Translations under genes and position numbers: made by a program
Notes under the pieces: model-generated
The model's input: only the letters and a program-made list of their open reading frames with translations
Told to the model about the DNA's origin: nothing
Databases searched by the model: none
In this document: positions 57,325-64,000 of the stretch, piece after piece
Position numbering within the stretch: position 1 is the first letter of the stretch
Layout of the letters: the number at the start of each line of letters is the position of its first letter
NCBI RefSeq assembly: GCF_005938655.1
Contig: NZ_VCQT01000020.1
Coordinates: forward strand, 62,001 to 126,000
Reading direction: 5' to 3'
Length of the DNA stretch: 64,000 nt
Origin: Alloalcanivorax gelatiniphagus
Lineage (GTDB): Bacteria > Pseudomonadota > Gammaproteobacteria > Pseudomonadales > Alcanivoracaceae

Positions 57325-58134
57325 ATGGAAGCGTTGCGTTTACAGCGGGACGGCGGCGTGGCGGTGCTGACCCTGGCCCGCCCGGCCAGCCGTAATGCCC
57401 TGGACGAGGTGTTGCGGGAGGAACTGTTGGCGGTGCTGCCGCGACTGTCCGAGGACGACAGCCTGCGCGCCCTGGTGATCCAGGGGGAAGGCGGCGCCTT
57501 CTGCGCGGGAGGCGATCTGAAAGGTATCGGCGGCGCGCGCCTGGACGCGGACGGCTGGCGCCGCCGCATGGCCCGGGGCCACCAATGGCTCAAGCCGCTG
57601 CTGGCCCTGGATTGCCCGATCATCACGGCGGTGGACGGCGCCGCCTATGGCGCCGGTTTCAGCCTGGCCCTGTGCGGCGACTTTCTGCTGGTGGGGCCCC
57701 GAGCCCGCTTCTGCATGTCGTTTCTGCGCGTCGGGCTGATGCCGGACCTGGGCGGTCTGCCGGCGCTGTGCGCCGCCCTCGGGCCGCGCCGTGCCCGGGA
57801 ACTGGTGCTCAGCGCCCGGGAAGTGTCCGCCGACGAGGCCCTGCGCCTGGGGCTGGCCAGTGAAGCCCTGGACAGCGACCGCCTGCCCGGGCGCGCACTG
57901 GAGATCGCCAAGGCGTTCGAAGGCGCCTCACCGGCGGCGGTGGCCATGATCAAGAACGAAATCCGGCATCTGACCGCCGGCGACAGCGATGATCTGCTGC
58001 ACCGTGAGGCGGTGGGTCAGGCGGTGCTGTTCGACACCTCGGCGCACCGCGACGCGGTGGACCGGTTCCTCAATAAAAAGCCCGCCGCTTTTCAGTGGCC
58101 GCGGGATCGCTCGGGAGAACAACATGATTCGTGA
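57325..58134 (+). CDS. Crotonase-family protein, PaaG/isomerase-like
   Basis: A 269-residue crotonase. Oxyanion-hole segments are FCAGGDLKGIG (about 58-68) and GAAYGAGFSLALCGD (about 108-122). The hydratase glutamates are not in place: Ser stands in GAGFSLAL and the second site reads FLRVGLMPDLGG. The PD.GG form with Asp is typical of PaaG-type and Delta3,Delta2-enoyl-CoA isomerases. An isomerase role is inferred, and it would complement the DECR2-like enzyme upstream. It overlaps the following dehydrogenase gene by 11 bases. Confidence 0.85.
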   Translation: MEALRLQRDGGVAVLTLARPASRNALDEVLREELLAVLPRLSEDDSLRALVIQGEGGAFCAGGDLKGIGGARLDADGWRRRMARGHQWLKPLLALDCPIITAVDGAAYGAGFSLALCGDFLLVGPRARFCMSFLRVGLMPDLGGLPALCAALGPRRARELVLSAREVSADEALRLGLASEALDSDRLPGRALEIAKAFEGASPAAVAMIKNEIRHLTAGDSDDLLHREAVGQAVLFDTSAHRDAVDRFLNKKPAAFQWPRDRSGEQHDS

Positions 58135-59275
58135 TCAGGAAACCATGACGGCGCTGCTGGATACGGTGCGCCGCTTTGTGCGCGACACCCTGGTGCCCAG
58201 GGAGGAATGGGTGGCGGAGCACGACCGCATTCCCGAGGACGTGGTCCGGCAGATGAAGGAGATCGGGCTGTTCGGCCTCACCGTGCCGGAGGAGTACGGC
58301 GGCCTGGGCGTGACCATGGAAGAGGAAGCGCTGGTGATGATCGAGATGGGCAAGACCTCGCCGGCGTTCCGTTCCCTGTTCGGCACAACCGTGGGCATCG
58401 GTTCCCAGGGCATCCTGATGGACGGCACCGAGCAGCAGAAAAAGGAGTGGCTGCCGCGACTGGCCAGCGGTGAGCTGATCGCCTCGTTCGCGCTCACCGA
58501 ACCGGAGGCCGGTTCCGACGCGGCGTCCCTGACCACCCGGGCGGTCCGTGACGGCGACGACTATGTGATTCACGGCACCAAACGCTACATCACCAACGCG
58601 CCCCACGCCGGCCTGTTCACCCTGATGGCGCGCAGCGAACCGGACCAGCCCGGCCACAAGGGCGTGTCCGCCTTTATCGTCGACGCGCGCAGCCCTGGCA
58701 TCACCCTGGGCAAGCCGGACCGCAAGATGGGCCAGCGCGGCGCGCACACCTGCGACGTGGTGTTCGACGGCTGCCGGGTGCCGGCGGCCAACATTATCGG
58801 CGGCGTGCCCGGACGCGGCTTCACCACCGCCATGAAGGTGCTGGAGAAGGGCCGTATCCACATCGCCGCGATCTGCGTGGGCGTGGCCCAGCGCATGCTC
58901 GACGATGCCCTGCGCTATGCCATGGAACGCAAGCAGTTCGGCCAGCCGGTGGCGGAATTCCAACTGGTGCAGGCGTTGCTCGCCGATTGCCGCACCGAAC
59001 TGTACGCCGCCCAAAGCATGGTAATGGACGCGGCCCGGCGCCGGGACCTGGGCGAGAACGTGGCCACCGAGGCGTCCTGCTGCAAGTACTACGCCTCGGA
59101 AATGTGCGGCCGGGTGGCGGACCGGGCGGTGCAGATTCACGGCGGCGCCGGCTACATGGCCGAGTACGGCATCGAACGTTTCTACCGGGACGTGCGGCTG
59201 TTCCGGATCTACGAGGGCACCAGCCAGATCCAGCAGCTGGTGATTGCCCGGAACATGATGCGCGAGGCCGGCTGA
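58124..59275 (+). CDS. Acyl-CoA dehydrogenase (short/medium-chain type)
   Basis: A 383-residue flavoenzyme of the SCAD/MCAD type. FALTEPEAGSDAASLTTRA (about 121-139), QIHGGAGYMAEYGIERFYRDVRL near 336-358 and the catalytic Glu in IYEGTSQIQ (about 365). The ATG at 58124 has GGGAG 6-8 bases upstream; the frame that opens 135 bases earlier belongs to the crotonase region. It is the third dehydrogenase in the island, each with a different catalytic arrangement. Confidence 0.92.
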   Translation: MIRDQETMTALLDTVRRFVRDTLVPREEWVAEHDRIPEDVVRQMKEIGLFGLTVPEEYGGLGVTMEEEALVMIEMGKTSPAFRSLFGTTVGIGSQGILMDGTEQQKKEWLPRLASGELIASFALTEPEAGSDAASLTTRAVRDGDDYVIHGTKRYITNAPHAGLFTLMARSEPDQPGHKGVSAFIVDARSPGITLGKPDRKMGQRGAHTCDVVFDGCRVPAANIIGGVPGRGFTTAMKVLEKGRIHIAAICVGVAQRMLDDALRYAMERKQFGQPVAEFQLVQALLADCRTELYAAQSMVMDAARRRDLGENVATEASCCKYYASEMCGRVADRAVQIHGGAGYMAEYGIERFYRDVRLFRIYEGTSQIQQLVIARNMMREAG

Positions 59276-59315
59276 CCGGCCCGTTGCGCTCATCGCCATG
59301 ATAAGGAGAAGGACA

Positions 59316-59369
59316 ATGATGGCTCGTACCCTGGCGGCCCTGATCGGTGCCGGTCTGACGCTGGATTAA
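59316..59369 (+). CDS. 17-codon ORF resembling a truncated signal peptide
   Basis: ATG ATG ... TAA encoding 17 residues: Met-Met-Ala-Arg, then a hydrophobic Leu/Ala/Gly stretch, ending Leu-Asp. It is preceded by a strong ribosome binding site (AAGGAGAAGG) and followed 10 bases later by the ATG of the ligase. It looks like the start of an exported protein (for example a TctC-like binding protein) left by a deletion, or a leader peptide. Not a recognised gene. Confidence 0.35.
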   Translation: MMARTLAALIGAGLTLD

Positions 59370-59379
59370 GGAGCACGCC

Positions 59380-60936
59380 ATGTATCTGACCCAGGGTCTG
59401 CACCGGGCGGTGCAGCAGTTTCCGCAACGGGCGGTGACCGTGGAAGACGGTCGCCGCCGGGATTACCGCACCCAGATGGACCGCTGCGCGCGGCTGGCCG
59501 GCGCGCTCGCCGGCGCCGGTCTGGTGCCCGGCGACCGGGTGGCGATTCTGGCCCTCAACGGCGCGGTCCATTGGGATTACTTTCCGGGGCTGTGGTGGGG
59601 CGGCTTGGTGGCCAACCCGGTGAATACCCGCTGGAGCCTGAAGGAGATGGCCTATTCCCTGTCCGACAGCGGCGCCCGGGTGTTGTTGGTGGACGATGCC
59701 TTCCTGGAACGGATTCCGGAACTGCGCCGGCTGTGTCCCGGCCTGCAGCAGGTGATTCATGTGGGCGCGGCGCCGACACCGGCGGAGCTGACCGCCTATG
59801 AACCCTGGCTGGCCGCCGCCGAGGCGGTGCCCGACCGCCGGGTCGGCGGCGACCAGCTGGCGGTGATTCTCTACACCGGCGGCACCACCGGTTTTCCCAA
59901 GGGGGTGATGCTGTCCCATTCCAATCTGTGGAGTTCGGCGGTGGGACGGCTGGCGGAAACCGAGGTGCCGTCGCCGTTCGTCACCCTGATGGCGGTGCCC
60001 CTGTTTCACACCGCCGGTCTGGCCAAGCTGGTCACCCAGTTGATCGTCGGCGGCACCGCGGTGGTGGAAGCGGGCTTCCGGGTGGACACGGTGCTCGCCG
60101 ACATGGCGGCGGAGCGCGTCACCGATGTGATTCTGGTGCCCAGCATGATCCAGATGCTGATCGACCACCCGACCTTCGCCGACCACGATCTGAGCGCCCT
60201 GGAAGCGCTCACCTATGGCGCCTCGCCGATCTCCCAGGCACTGCTGGAACGGGCCATGGCGGCGTTGCCCGGGGCCCGCTTCATGCAGTCCTACGGCATG
60301 ACCGAGGCGTCGCCGGTGATCACCGTGAACCCCTGGTGGAATCACCGGGGCGAGGCGCTGCGCAATGGCCGGGTGAGATCCGCCGGGCGCGCCGGCTGGG
60401 GGCTGGAGGTGCGGGTCGTCGATCCGCAAGGCAAGGAGCTGCCGCCGGGCACGGTGGGTGAGGTGATCGCCCGGGGCGACAACGTCATGCTAGGTTACTG
60501 GAACCAGCCGGAGCAGACCGCCGAGGTGCTGCGTGACGGCTGGCTGCACACCGGCGACGGCGGCTATATGGACGAGGAGGGCTACCTCTACATCGTCGAC
60601 CGTCTCAAGGACATGATCGTCAGCGGCGGCGAGAACGTGTTCTGCGCGGAGGTGGAAAACCGCCTGGCCCGCCATCCGGCGGTGGCCAGCTGCGCGGTGA
60701 TCGGCGTGCCCCACGACCAGTGGGGGGAGAGCGTCCACGCGGTGGTGGTGCTGCGGCCGGACAGTGAGGTCAGCGAAGCGGCGCTGTGTGATTTTTGCCG
60801 TGAGGAGTTGGCCGGCTACAAGTGCCCGCGTTCGGTGGAATACCGGGACTCGCTGCCCCTGTCCGGAGCCGGCAAGGTGCTCAAGAACGTGCTGCGCGAG
60901 CCCCATTGGCGGGGCCGCGACCGGCGCGTGTCCTGA
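59380..60936 (+). CDS. Acyl-CoA synthetase (long-chain-fatty-acid CoA ligase-like)
   Basis: A 518-residue ANL ligase. P-loop YTGGTTGFPKGVMLSHSN (about 165-182), A5 MQSYGMTEASP (about 304-314), A7 GDGGYMDEEGYLYIVDRLKDMI (about 388-409), A10 lysine in LSGAGKVLK. It is a different subgroup from the 53.8-kb ligase. The ATG follows AAGGAG. It is the last gene of the plus-strand run, ending 6 bases before the convergent gntR gene. Confidence 0.9.
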   Translation: MYLTQGLHRAVQQFPQRAVTVEDGRRRDYRTQMDRCARLAGALAGAGLVPGDRVAILALNGAVHWDYFPGLWWGGLVANPVNTRWSLKEMAYSLSDSGARVLLVDDAFLERIPELRRLCPGLQQVIHVGAAPTPAELTAYEPWLAAAEAVPDRRVGGDQLAVILYTGGTTGFPKGVMLSHSNLWSSAVGRLAETEVPSPFVTLMAVPLFHTAGLAKLVTQLIVGGTAVVEAGFRVDTVLADMAAERVTDVILVPSMIQMLIDHPTFADHDLSALEALTYGASPISQALLERAMAALPGARFMQSYGMTEASPVITVNPWWNHRGEALRNGRVRSAGRAGWGLEVRVVDPQGKELPPGTVGEVIARGDNVMLGYWNQPEQTAEVLRDGWLHTGDGGYMDEEGYLYIVDRLKDMIVSGGENVFCAEVENRLARHPAVASCAVIGVPHDQWGESVHAVVVLRPDSEVSEAALCDFCREELAGYKCPRSVEYRDSLPLSGAGKVLKNVLREPHWRGRDRRVS

Positions 60937-60942
60937 GCGCCT

Positions 60943-61629
60943 TCAGCGCAGGTTCACGTCGCCGCGGGCCACGTGTTCCAGCAGGGCGCGGCCGGCGGTG
61001 GCCACATGGGCGCGCATGGCGGTGGCGGCGCGGGGCGCGTCCCGGTCGCGCAGGGCTTCGATAATGGCCAGGTGCTCGCGGCTGGACTCGTCCATGCGGT
61101 GCTCGATGGTCAGCGGCGTCAGCGGCGGAATGCCCTGCCAGAGAGACAGAATGATTTTCTCCGTGCGCGGCTGGTCGGCGGCGTCGTAGAGCGCCCGGTG
61201 AAAGCGCTGGTTAAGCGCCACATAGGCCTCCGGGTCCTGGTCGGCGCGGGCCTGCTCCATGTCCTGGTGAAGCTGCTCAAGCTCCTCCAGCACCTCGCCG
61301 GTCAGGTGTTCGCAGGCGTGCTCGACCAGATGGCCCTCCAGCAGTTCTCGCAGGGCGTAGACCTCCTTGAGGTCGTCCGGGCCGAAGCGGGTGACGCTGT
61401 ACACGCCCCGGGCTCCGGCCTCCACCAGGCCATCCGCCTCCAGGCGGCGCAGGGCATCACGCACCGGGATGCGGCTGGTGCCGAAACGCTGGGCGATGTC
61501 CTCCTGGACCAGACGTTCGCCGCCGGGCAGGTCCCCCTGCAGGATCGCCTCGCGCATCCGCAGGTACACCTCTTCCTCCATGGAGCGGCGGCGGACCGGG
61601 GTGAAGGGGCTGCTTTTGGACGCGGGCAT
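60943..61629 (-). CDS. GntR-family (FCD domain) transcriptional regulator
   Basis: 228 residues. An N-terminal winged helix (about 17-85) has QEDIAQRFGTSRIPVRDALRRLEADGLVE, the standard GntR HTH. A helical FCD ligand domain (about 95-220) has the metal/ligand His and Asp pattern NQRFHRALYDAA and AMRAHVATAG. FCD regulators usually sense organic acids or acyl-CoA. A GTATAC site lies 31 bases upstream of its start. It is convergent to the catabolic run and probably its repressor (inference). Confidence 0.92.
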   Translation of the reverse strand: MPASKSSPFTPVRRRSMEEEVYLRMREAILQGDLPGGERLVQEDIAQRFGTSRIPVRDALRRLEADGLVEAGARGVYSVTRFGPDDLKEVYALRELLEGHLVEHACEHLTGEVLEELEQLHQDMEQARADQDPEAYVALNQRFHRALYDAADQPRTEKIILSLWQGIPPLTPLTIEHRMDESSREHLAIIEALRDRDAPRAATAMRAHVATAGRALLEHVARGDVNLR

Positions 61630-61659
61630 AACTACCTCGAAAACGTGGCTTGGGCGACA

Positions 61660-61665
61660 GTATAC
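61660..61665. promoter_or_regulatory. Single GTATAC beside gntR
   Basis: GTATAC in the 74-base gap between the gntR start (61629) and the divergent thioesterase (61704). It matches the three hexamers at 43727-43746 and suggests autoregulation, with the thioesterase in the same regulon. Confidence 0.5.
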
Positions 61666-61703
61666 GCGCTCCGGCCGTGAAGTAATGAACGGTGGAGAAC
61701 CCC

Positions 61704-62132
61704 ATGGGCTGGACCCTCGACGACGAACGCGCCTGGAACCGGCGTAACCCTTTCCGAACCTATCTGGGCATCGAAGTGAACCGGGTGGGCGACGGTGGCG
61801 CGGAAATCGCGCTGCCGGTCACCGAGACCCTGCTGCAGGCCTACGGCATGGTGCACGGCGGTATTTACTGCGTGCTGATCGACACGGTGCTGGGCACCTG
61901 CGCCCGTTCCGCCCTGCGCCGGGACTGCGGCCCGATGACCATTGATCTCAATGTGAGCTTCCTGCGGCCCAGCGGGCTGGGGCGGCTGATCTGCCGGGGC
62001 GAAACCGTCAAGGCCGGTCGCTCGGTGGTGGTGGGCGTGGCCGATGTGCTGGATGCGGAGGGGCGCAAGCTGGCCACCGGGCGCGGCTCCTTTCTGCTGC
62101 GCGAACAGGATGCCTATCGGGGCACCGGCTAA
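61704..62132 (+). CDS. PaaI-like hotdog thioesterase
   Basis: A 142-residue single-hotdog thioesterase of the PaaI/4HBT type with the signature AYGMVHGGIYCVLIDTVLG (His-Gly-Gly, about 50-68) and the later NVSFLRPSG segment. It probably hydrolyses acyl-CoA to free CoA, which fits the adjoining catabolic island. The ATG at 61704 has GGAG 6 bases upstream. Its last 4 bases overlap the end of the opposing ArsA-like gene. Confidence 0.88.
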   Translation: MGWTLDDERAWNRRNPFRTYLGIEVNRVGDGGAEIALPVTETLLQAYGMVHGGIYCVLIDTVLGTCARSALRRDCGPMTIDLNVSFLRPSGLGRLICRGETVKAGRSVVVGVADVLDAEGRKLATGRGSFLLREQDAYRGTG

Positions 62133-63151
62133 CCAAGCAAGCGGGCGGCGAACGCCTCCAGAGCGGCGACACCCTCGATATCGTCGGCCAGCAGCGGCAG
62201 ATGGTGGCGGGGCAGGGCGCCCAGGCGGGTTTCGATGTCCGCCAGATGACGCTGTTCCCGCTCCCGGCGGGCGCGGAAAAAGGCGCCCTCGGCGTCGTCC
62301 GGCAGCACCCGGTTGACGATGGCGCCGGCCACCGGGATGCCCGCGTCGGTGAGGCTGTGCACCGCCCGCTCGGTTTCCAGGATCGGCAGTTTTTCCGGCG
62401 TCAGCACGAACAGAAAGGCGCTGTGCGCCGGGTCCTGCAGCCGCCGGCGGGCCCGGTGGAAGCGCCGTTGCCGTTCCAGCAACGGTGCCGCCAGACCCCG
62501 GGCGCGCTCGTCCAGGCCCTCCAGTTCCCGTTCTTCCGGTTCGGCGGTGAGGCTTTCCACGTCGCGGCCCGGGCTCAGGTGGCCGAGCACCTTGCCGAGC
62601 TGTTCGCTGCGCCGGTTCTGGCGCAGCAGGCCCTCGGTCCAGGCGGCCATCACTTCCGGCAGGCTGAGCAGCCGCAGGGTGTGGCCGGTGGGGGCGGTGT
62701 CGAACACGATCAGATCGTAGCGCTGGTCCTCGTCCATCAGGGTGGTCAGGCGTTCCAGCAGAGCCGCTTCCTGGGCCCCCGGCGACTGCCGGCTGAGCCG
62801 CAGCTGGCGCTCCAGTTCCGGGCGCTGGTCGGCGGCGGCGAACCGCGCCATGCGCGCGCGTACCGTCTCCAGGTGGGCGTCCACCTCCCGGTCCGGGTCG
62901 ATCTCCAGGCCAAACAGGTTTTCCGCCAGGGCGGTTTCCCGGTCGCCGATGGGGCGGCCGAAGGCGTCGGCCAGGCTGTGCGCCGGATCGGTGGACACCA
63001 GCAGCACCCGGCGGCCTCGGCCGGCGGCGGCCAGCGCCAGGGCGGAGGCGGTGGTGGTCTTGCCGACCCCGCCCTTGCCGCCGACCATCAGCAGGCGGCG
63101 GCTGTCCAGCAGGGCGGTGATGTTCAGTTCGGTGGGGTTGGCTTCAGGCAT
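62129..63151 (-). CDS. ArsA/Get3-type ATPase
   Basis: A 340-residue single ATPase domain. The deviant P-loop GGKGGVGKTT (about 24-33), switch I STDPAHSLADAFG, and DTAPTGHTLRLL (about 151-162) are the ArsA/Get3 pattern. There is no metal-binding cysteine triad of arsenite pumps, and no ars gene is nearby. Related bacteria have such ATPases in membrane-protein or other targeting roles. It sits 3 bases after a small protein gene and a CstA-type transporter, so a partner role with these is possible. Confidence 0.85.
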   Translation of the reverse strand: MPEANPTELNITALLDSRRLLMVGGKGGVGKTTTASALALAAAGRGRRVLLVSTDPAHSLADAFGRPIGDRETALAENLFGLEIDPDREVDAHLETVRARMARFAAADQRPELERQLRLSRQSPGAQEAALLERLTTLMDEDQRYDLIVFDTAPTGHTLRLLSLPEVMAAWTEGLLRQNRRSEQLGKVLGHLSPGRDVESLTAEPEERELEGLDERARGLAAPLLERQRRFHRARRRLQDPAHSAFLFVLTPEKLPILETERAVHSLTDAGIPVAGAIVNRVLPDDAEGAFFRARREREQRHLADIETRLGALPRHHLPLLADDIEGVAALEAFAARLLG

Positions 63152-63154
63152 GGC

Positions 63155-63439
63155 TCAACAGCAGCGGAACTGGTCCAGCGGCGAATGGGGCAGGCCCATG
63201 CGCCGGTGCCAGTCGTGGAAACGGTCCAGCAGCAGGGGCTGCAGTTCCAGAGTGTACCAGCCCGCCGGGTTGGGAATGCCCAGGGTCTCGGCGAACACCA
63301 GCAGCATGAACAGGTCTTCCTCGTCGCGGCGGGCGCGGGCGATGGCGGCCCGGTAGGGGGCGTTGTAGTACTCCGCCCCCAAACGGCTGGCCTGCCGGCT
63401 CCAGTGCTTCAGCCGGCCGAGGATGCGGGGCCCGCTCAA
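63155..63439 (-). CDS. Small uncharacterised protein linked to CstA
   Basis: A 94-residue basic, soluble-looking protein ending in Arg-Cys-Cys. Middle part EDLFMLLVFAETLGIPNPAGWYTLELQPLL. I recognise no named family. The only plausible start is TTG at 63439, supported by AGGAGGT 6-7 bases upstream and overlapping the transporter stop by 4 bases (TTGA). The coupled order CstA-type, this gene, ArsA-like ATPase suggests a shared function. Confidence 0.72.
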   Translation of the reverse strand: MSGPRILGRLKHWSRQASRLGAEYYNAPYRAAIARARRDEEDLFMLLVFAETLGIPNPAGWYTLELQPLLLDRFHDWHRRMGLPHSPLDQFRCC

Positions 63440-64000
63440 GAGCGGACCTCCTCCTCGCGCAGTTTCTTGTGCCGGCGCAGGGCGGCGGTGCACTCCAGGG
63501 TCACCAGAACCGCCGCCACCAGCACCACCAGATCCAGCCCCAGCAGGAACCAGTTCTCCTTCATGTAGAAGCCCTTCAGCTGGATCAGCAGCGCCAGCAG
63601 GGTCATCACCAGCAGGAAGATCAGCGGCAGCAGGGTGAACAGGGTGGGGCGCCCACGGCGCACCAGCATCACCGTCACCACCAGCAGGGTGAGGCCGGCC
63701 AGCAGCTGGTTGGTGGTGCCGAACAGCGGCCAGATCAGCAGGCCGCCGGAACCGTCCGCGCCGCCGGCGCCGAACGCCAGCACCAGGCAGCTGATCACCG
63801 CCAGGGCGGTGGCCGGGAACGGCTTGCGCATCCATTCCTGGTTATAGATCTCGCCCCACTCCTGGAAGATGTAGCGCTGCAGGCGCAGGCCGGTGTCCAT
63901 GGTGGTGCCGGCGAACAGCGCCGCCATCACGGTGAGCAGGGTGGCGGCCACCTCGTTGTTGAGGCCGGTGCCGGCGGACAGAATGCGGGCGCCGCCGTCC
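63436..64000 (-). CDS. Carbon starvation protein CstA-family transporter (C-terminal part)
   Basis: The gene enters from the right edge; at least 188 C-terminal residues are present. They contain DTGLRLQRYIFQEW and PLFGTTNQLLAGLTLLVVTVML, strong CstA/BtsT signatures, with about four transmembrane segments, ending in a basic tail. CstA proteins import pyruvate or peptides under starvation. The small TTG-started gene overlaps its stop. The start is outside the window. Confidence 0.9.
   Translation of the reverse strand, partial: DGGARILSAGTGLNNEVAATLLTVMAALFAGTTMDTGLRLQRYIFQEWGEIYNQEWMRKPFPATALAVISCLVLAFGAGGADGSGGLLIWPLFGTTNQLLAGLTLLVVTVMLVRRGRPTLFTLLPLIFLLVMTLLALLIQLKGFYMKENWFLLGLDLVVLVAAVLVTLECTAALRRHKKLREEEVRS

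Noticed and set aside
62129-63151. Arsenite efflux operon
   Set aside because: The ATPase lacks the arsenite-binding cysteines and no arsB, arsC, arsD or arsR is nearby.

Overview
The window looks like a chromosomal segment of a GC-rich marine gammaproteobacterium close to Alcanivorax/Alloalcanivorax. This is inferred from the oceanospirillalean/pseudomonad gene order (nudJ-mnmA-hflD-purB, icd-cspD-clpS-clpA-infA-bpt-aat-trxB-ftsK-lolA-rarA-serS-cysG-tusBCD), a very high GC content, and a large acyl-CoA catabolic island. No phage, insertion sequence, CRISPR array or rRNA was seen. One tRNA (Ser, anticodon TGA) is present.

Layout. 1-4.7 kb: the end of a secreted-protein pair (a 706-aa lipoprotein coupled to a partial exported protein), a TrmB-like methyltransferase, a 54-aa membrane protein and a TrpB2-type enzyme. 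4.9-7.7 kb: a secreted alpha/beta hydrolase, an AraC regulator and a shortened lipase-chaperone-like protein. 7.7-13.0 kb (minus): the nudJ-mnmA-hflD-purB-roxA-GNAT housekeeping operon. 13.2-14.9 kb: moaCDE, whose end overlaps an opposing RluE-type pseudouridine synthase. 15.0-32.3 kb: the conserved icd to cysG block, interrupted by an acetoacetyl-CoA synthetase between bpt and aat. 32.5-35.1 kb (minus): yccA, tusD, tusC, tusB and a TrpD2/YbiB protein, without tusE. 35.3-38.3 kb: tRNA-Ser, a TetR regulator, a NicX-like metalloenzyme and a small monooxygenase-fold protein, with a mosaic intergenic element.

38.3-61.6 kb is the most distinctive part. A minus-strand operon (MaoC hydratase, MmgE/PrpD, acyl-CoA dehydrogenase, class III CoA transferase, CitE-like lyase) has the gene set of the Pseudomonas itaconate degradation cluster ich-...-ict-ccl. 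Divergent from it is a 17-kb co-directional run: SDR, DUF35, thiolase-fold protein without its cysteine, TctB, TctA, AraC, true SCP-x thiolase, a two-gene MaoC hydratase, SDR, LCAD-like dehydrogenase, acyl-CoA ligase, TctC, DECR2-like reductase, crotonase isomerase, SCAD-like dehydrogenase and a second ligase. The run is closed by a convergent GntR/FCD regulator. The divergent promoter region carries three head-to-tail GTATAC hexamers, and one GTATAC lies upstream of the gntR gene, suggesting a single regulon. My reading is uptake and CoA activation of an unknown branched and/or unsaturated carboxylic acid, beta-oxidation with auxiliary enzymes, a retro-aldol step, and funnelling of a C5 piece through citramalyl-CoA to pyruvate and acetyl-CoA. 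The substrate is not known.

61.7-64 kb: a thioesterase, an ArsA-like ATPase, a small CstA-linked protein and the end of a CstA-type transporter. REP-like palindromes (GTAGGAGCG...) occur in five intergenic regions, and two different 7-bp tandem arrays lie between rarA and serS.
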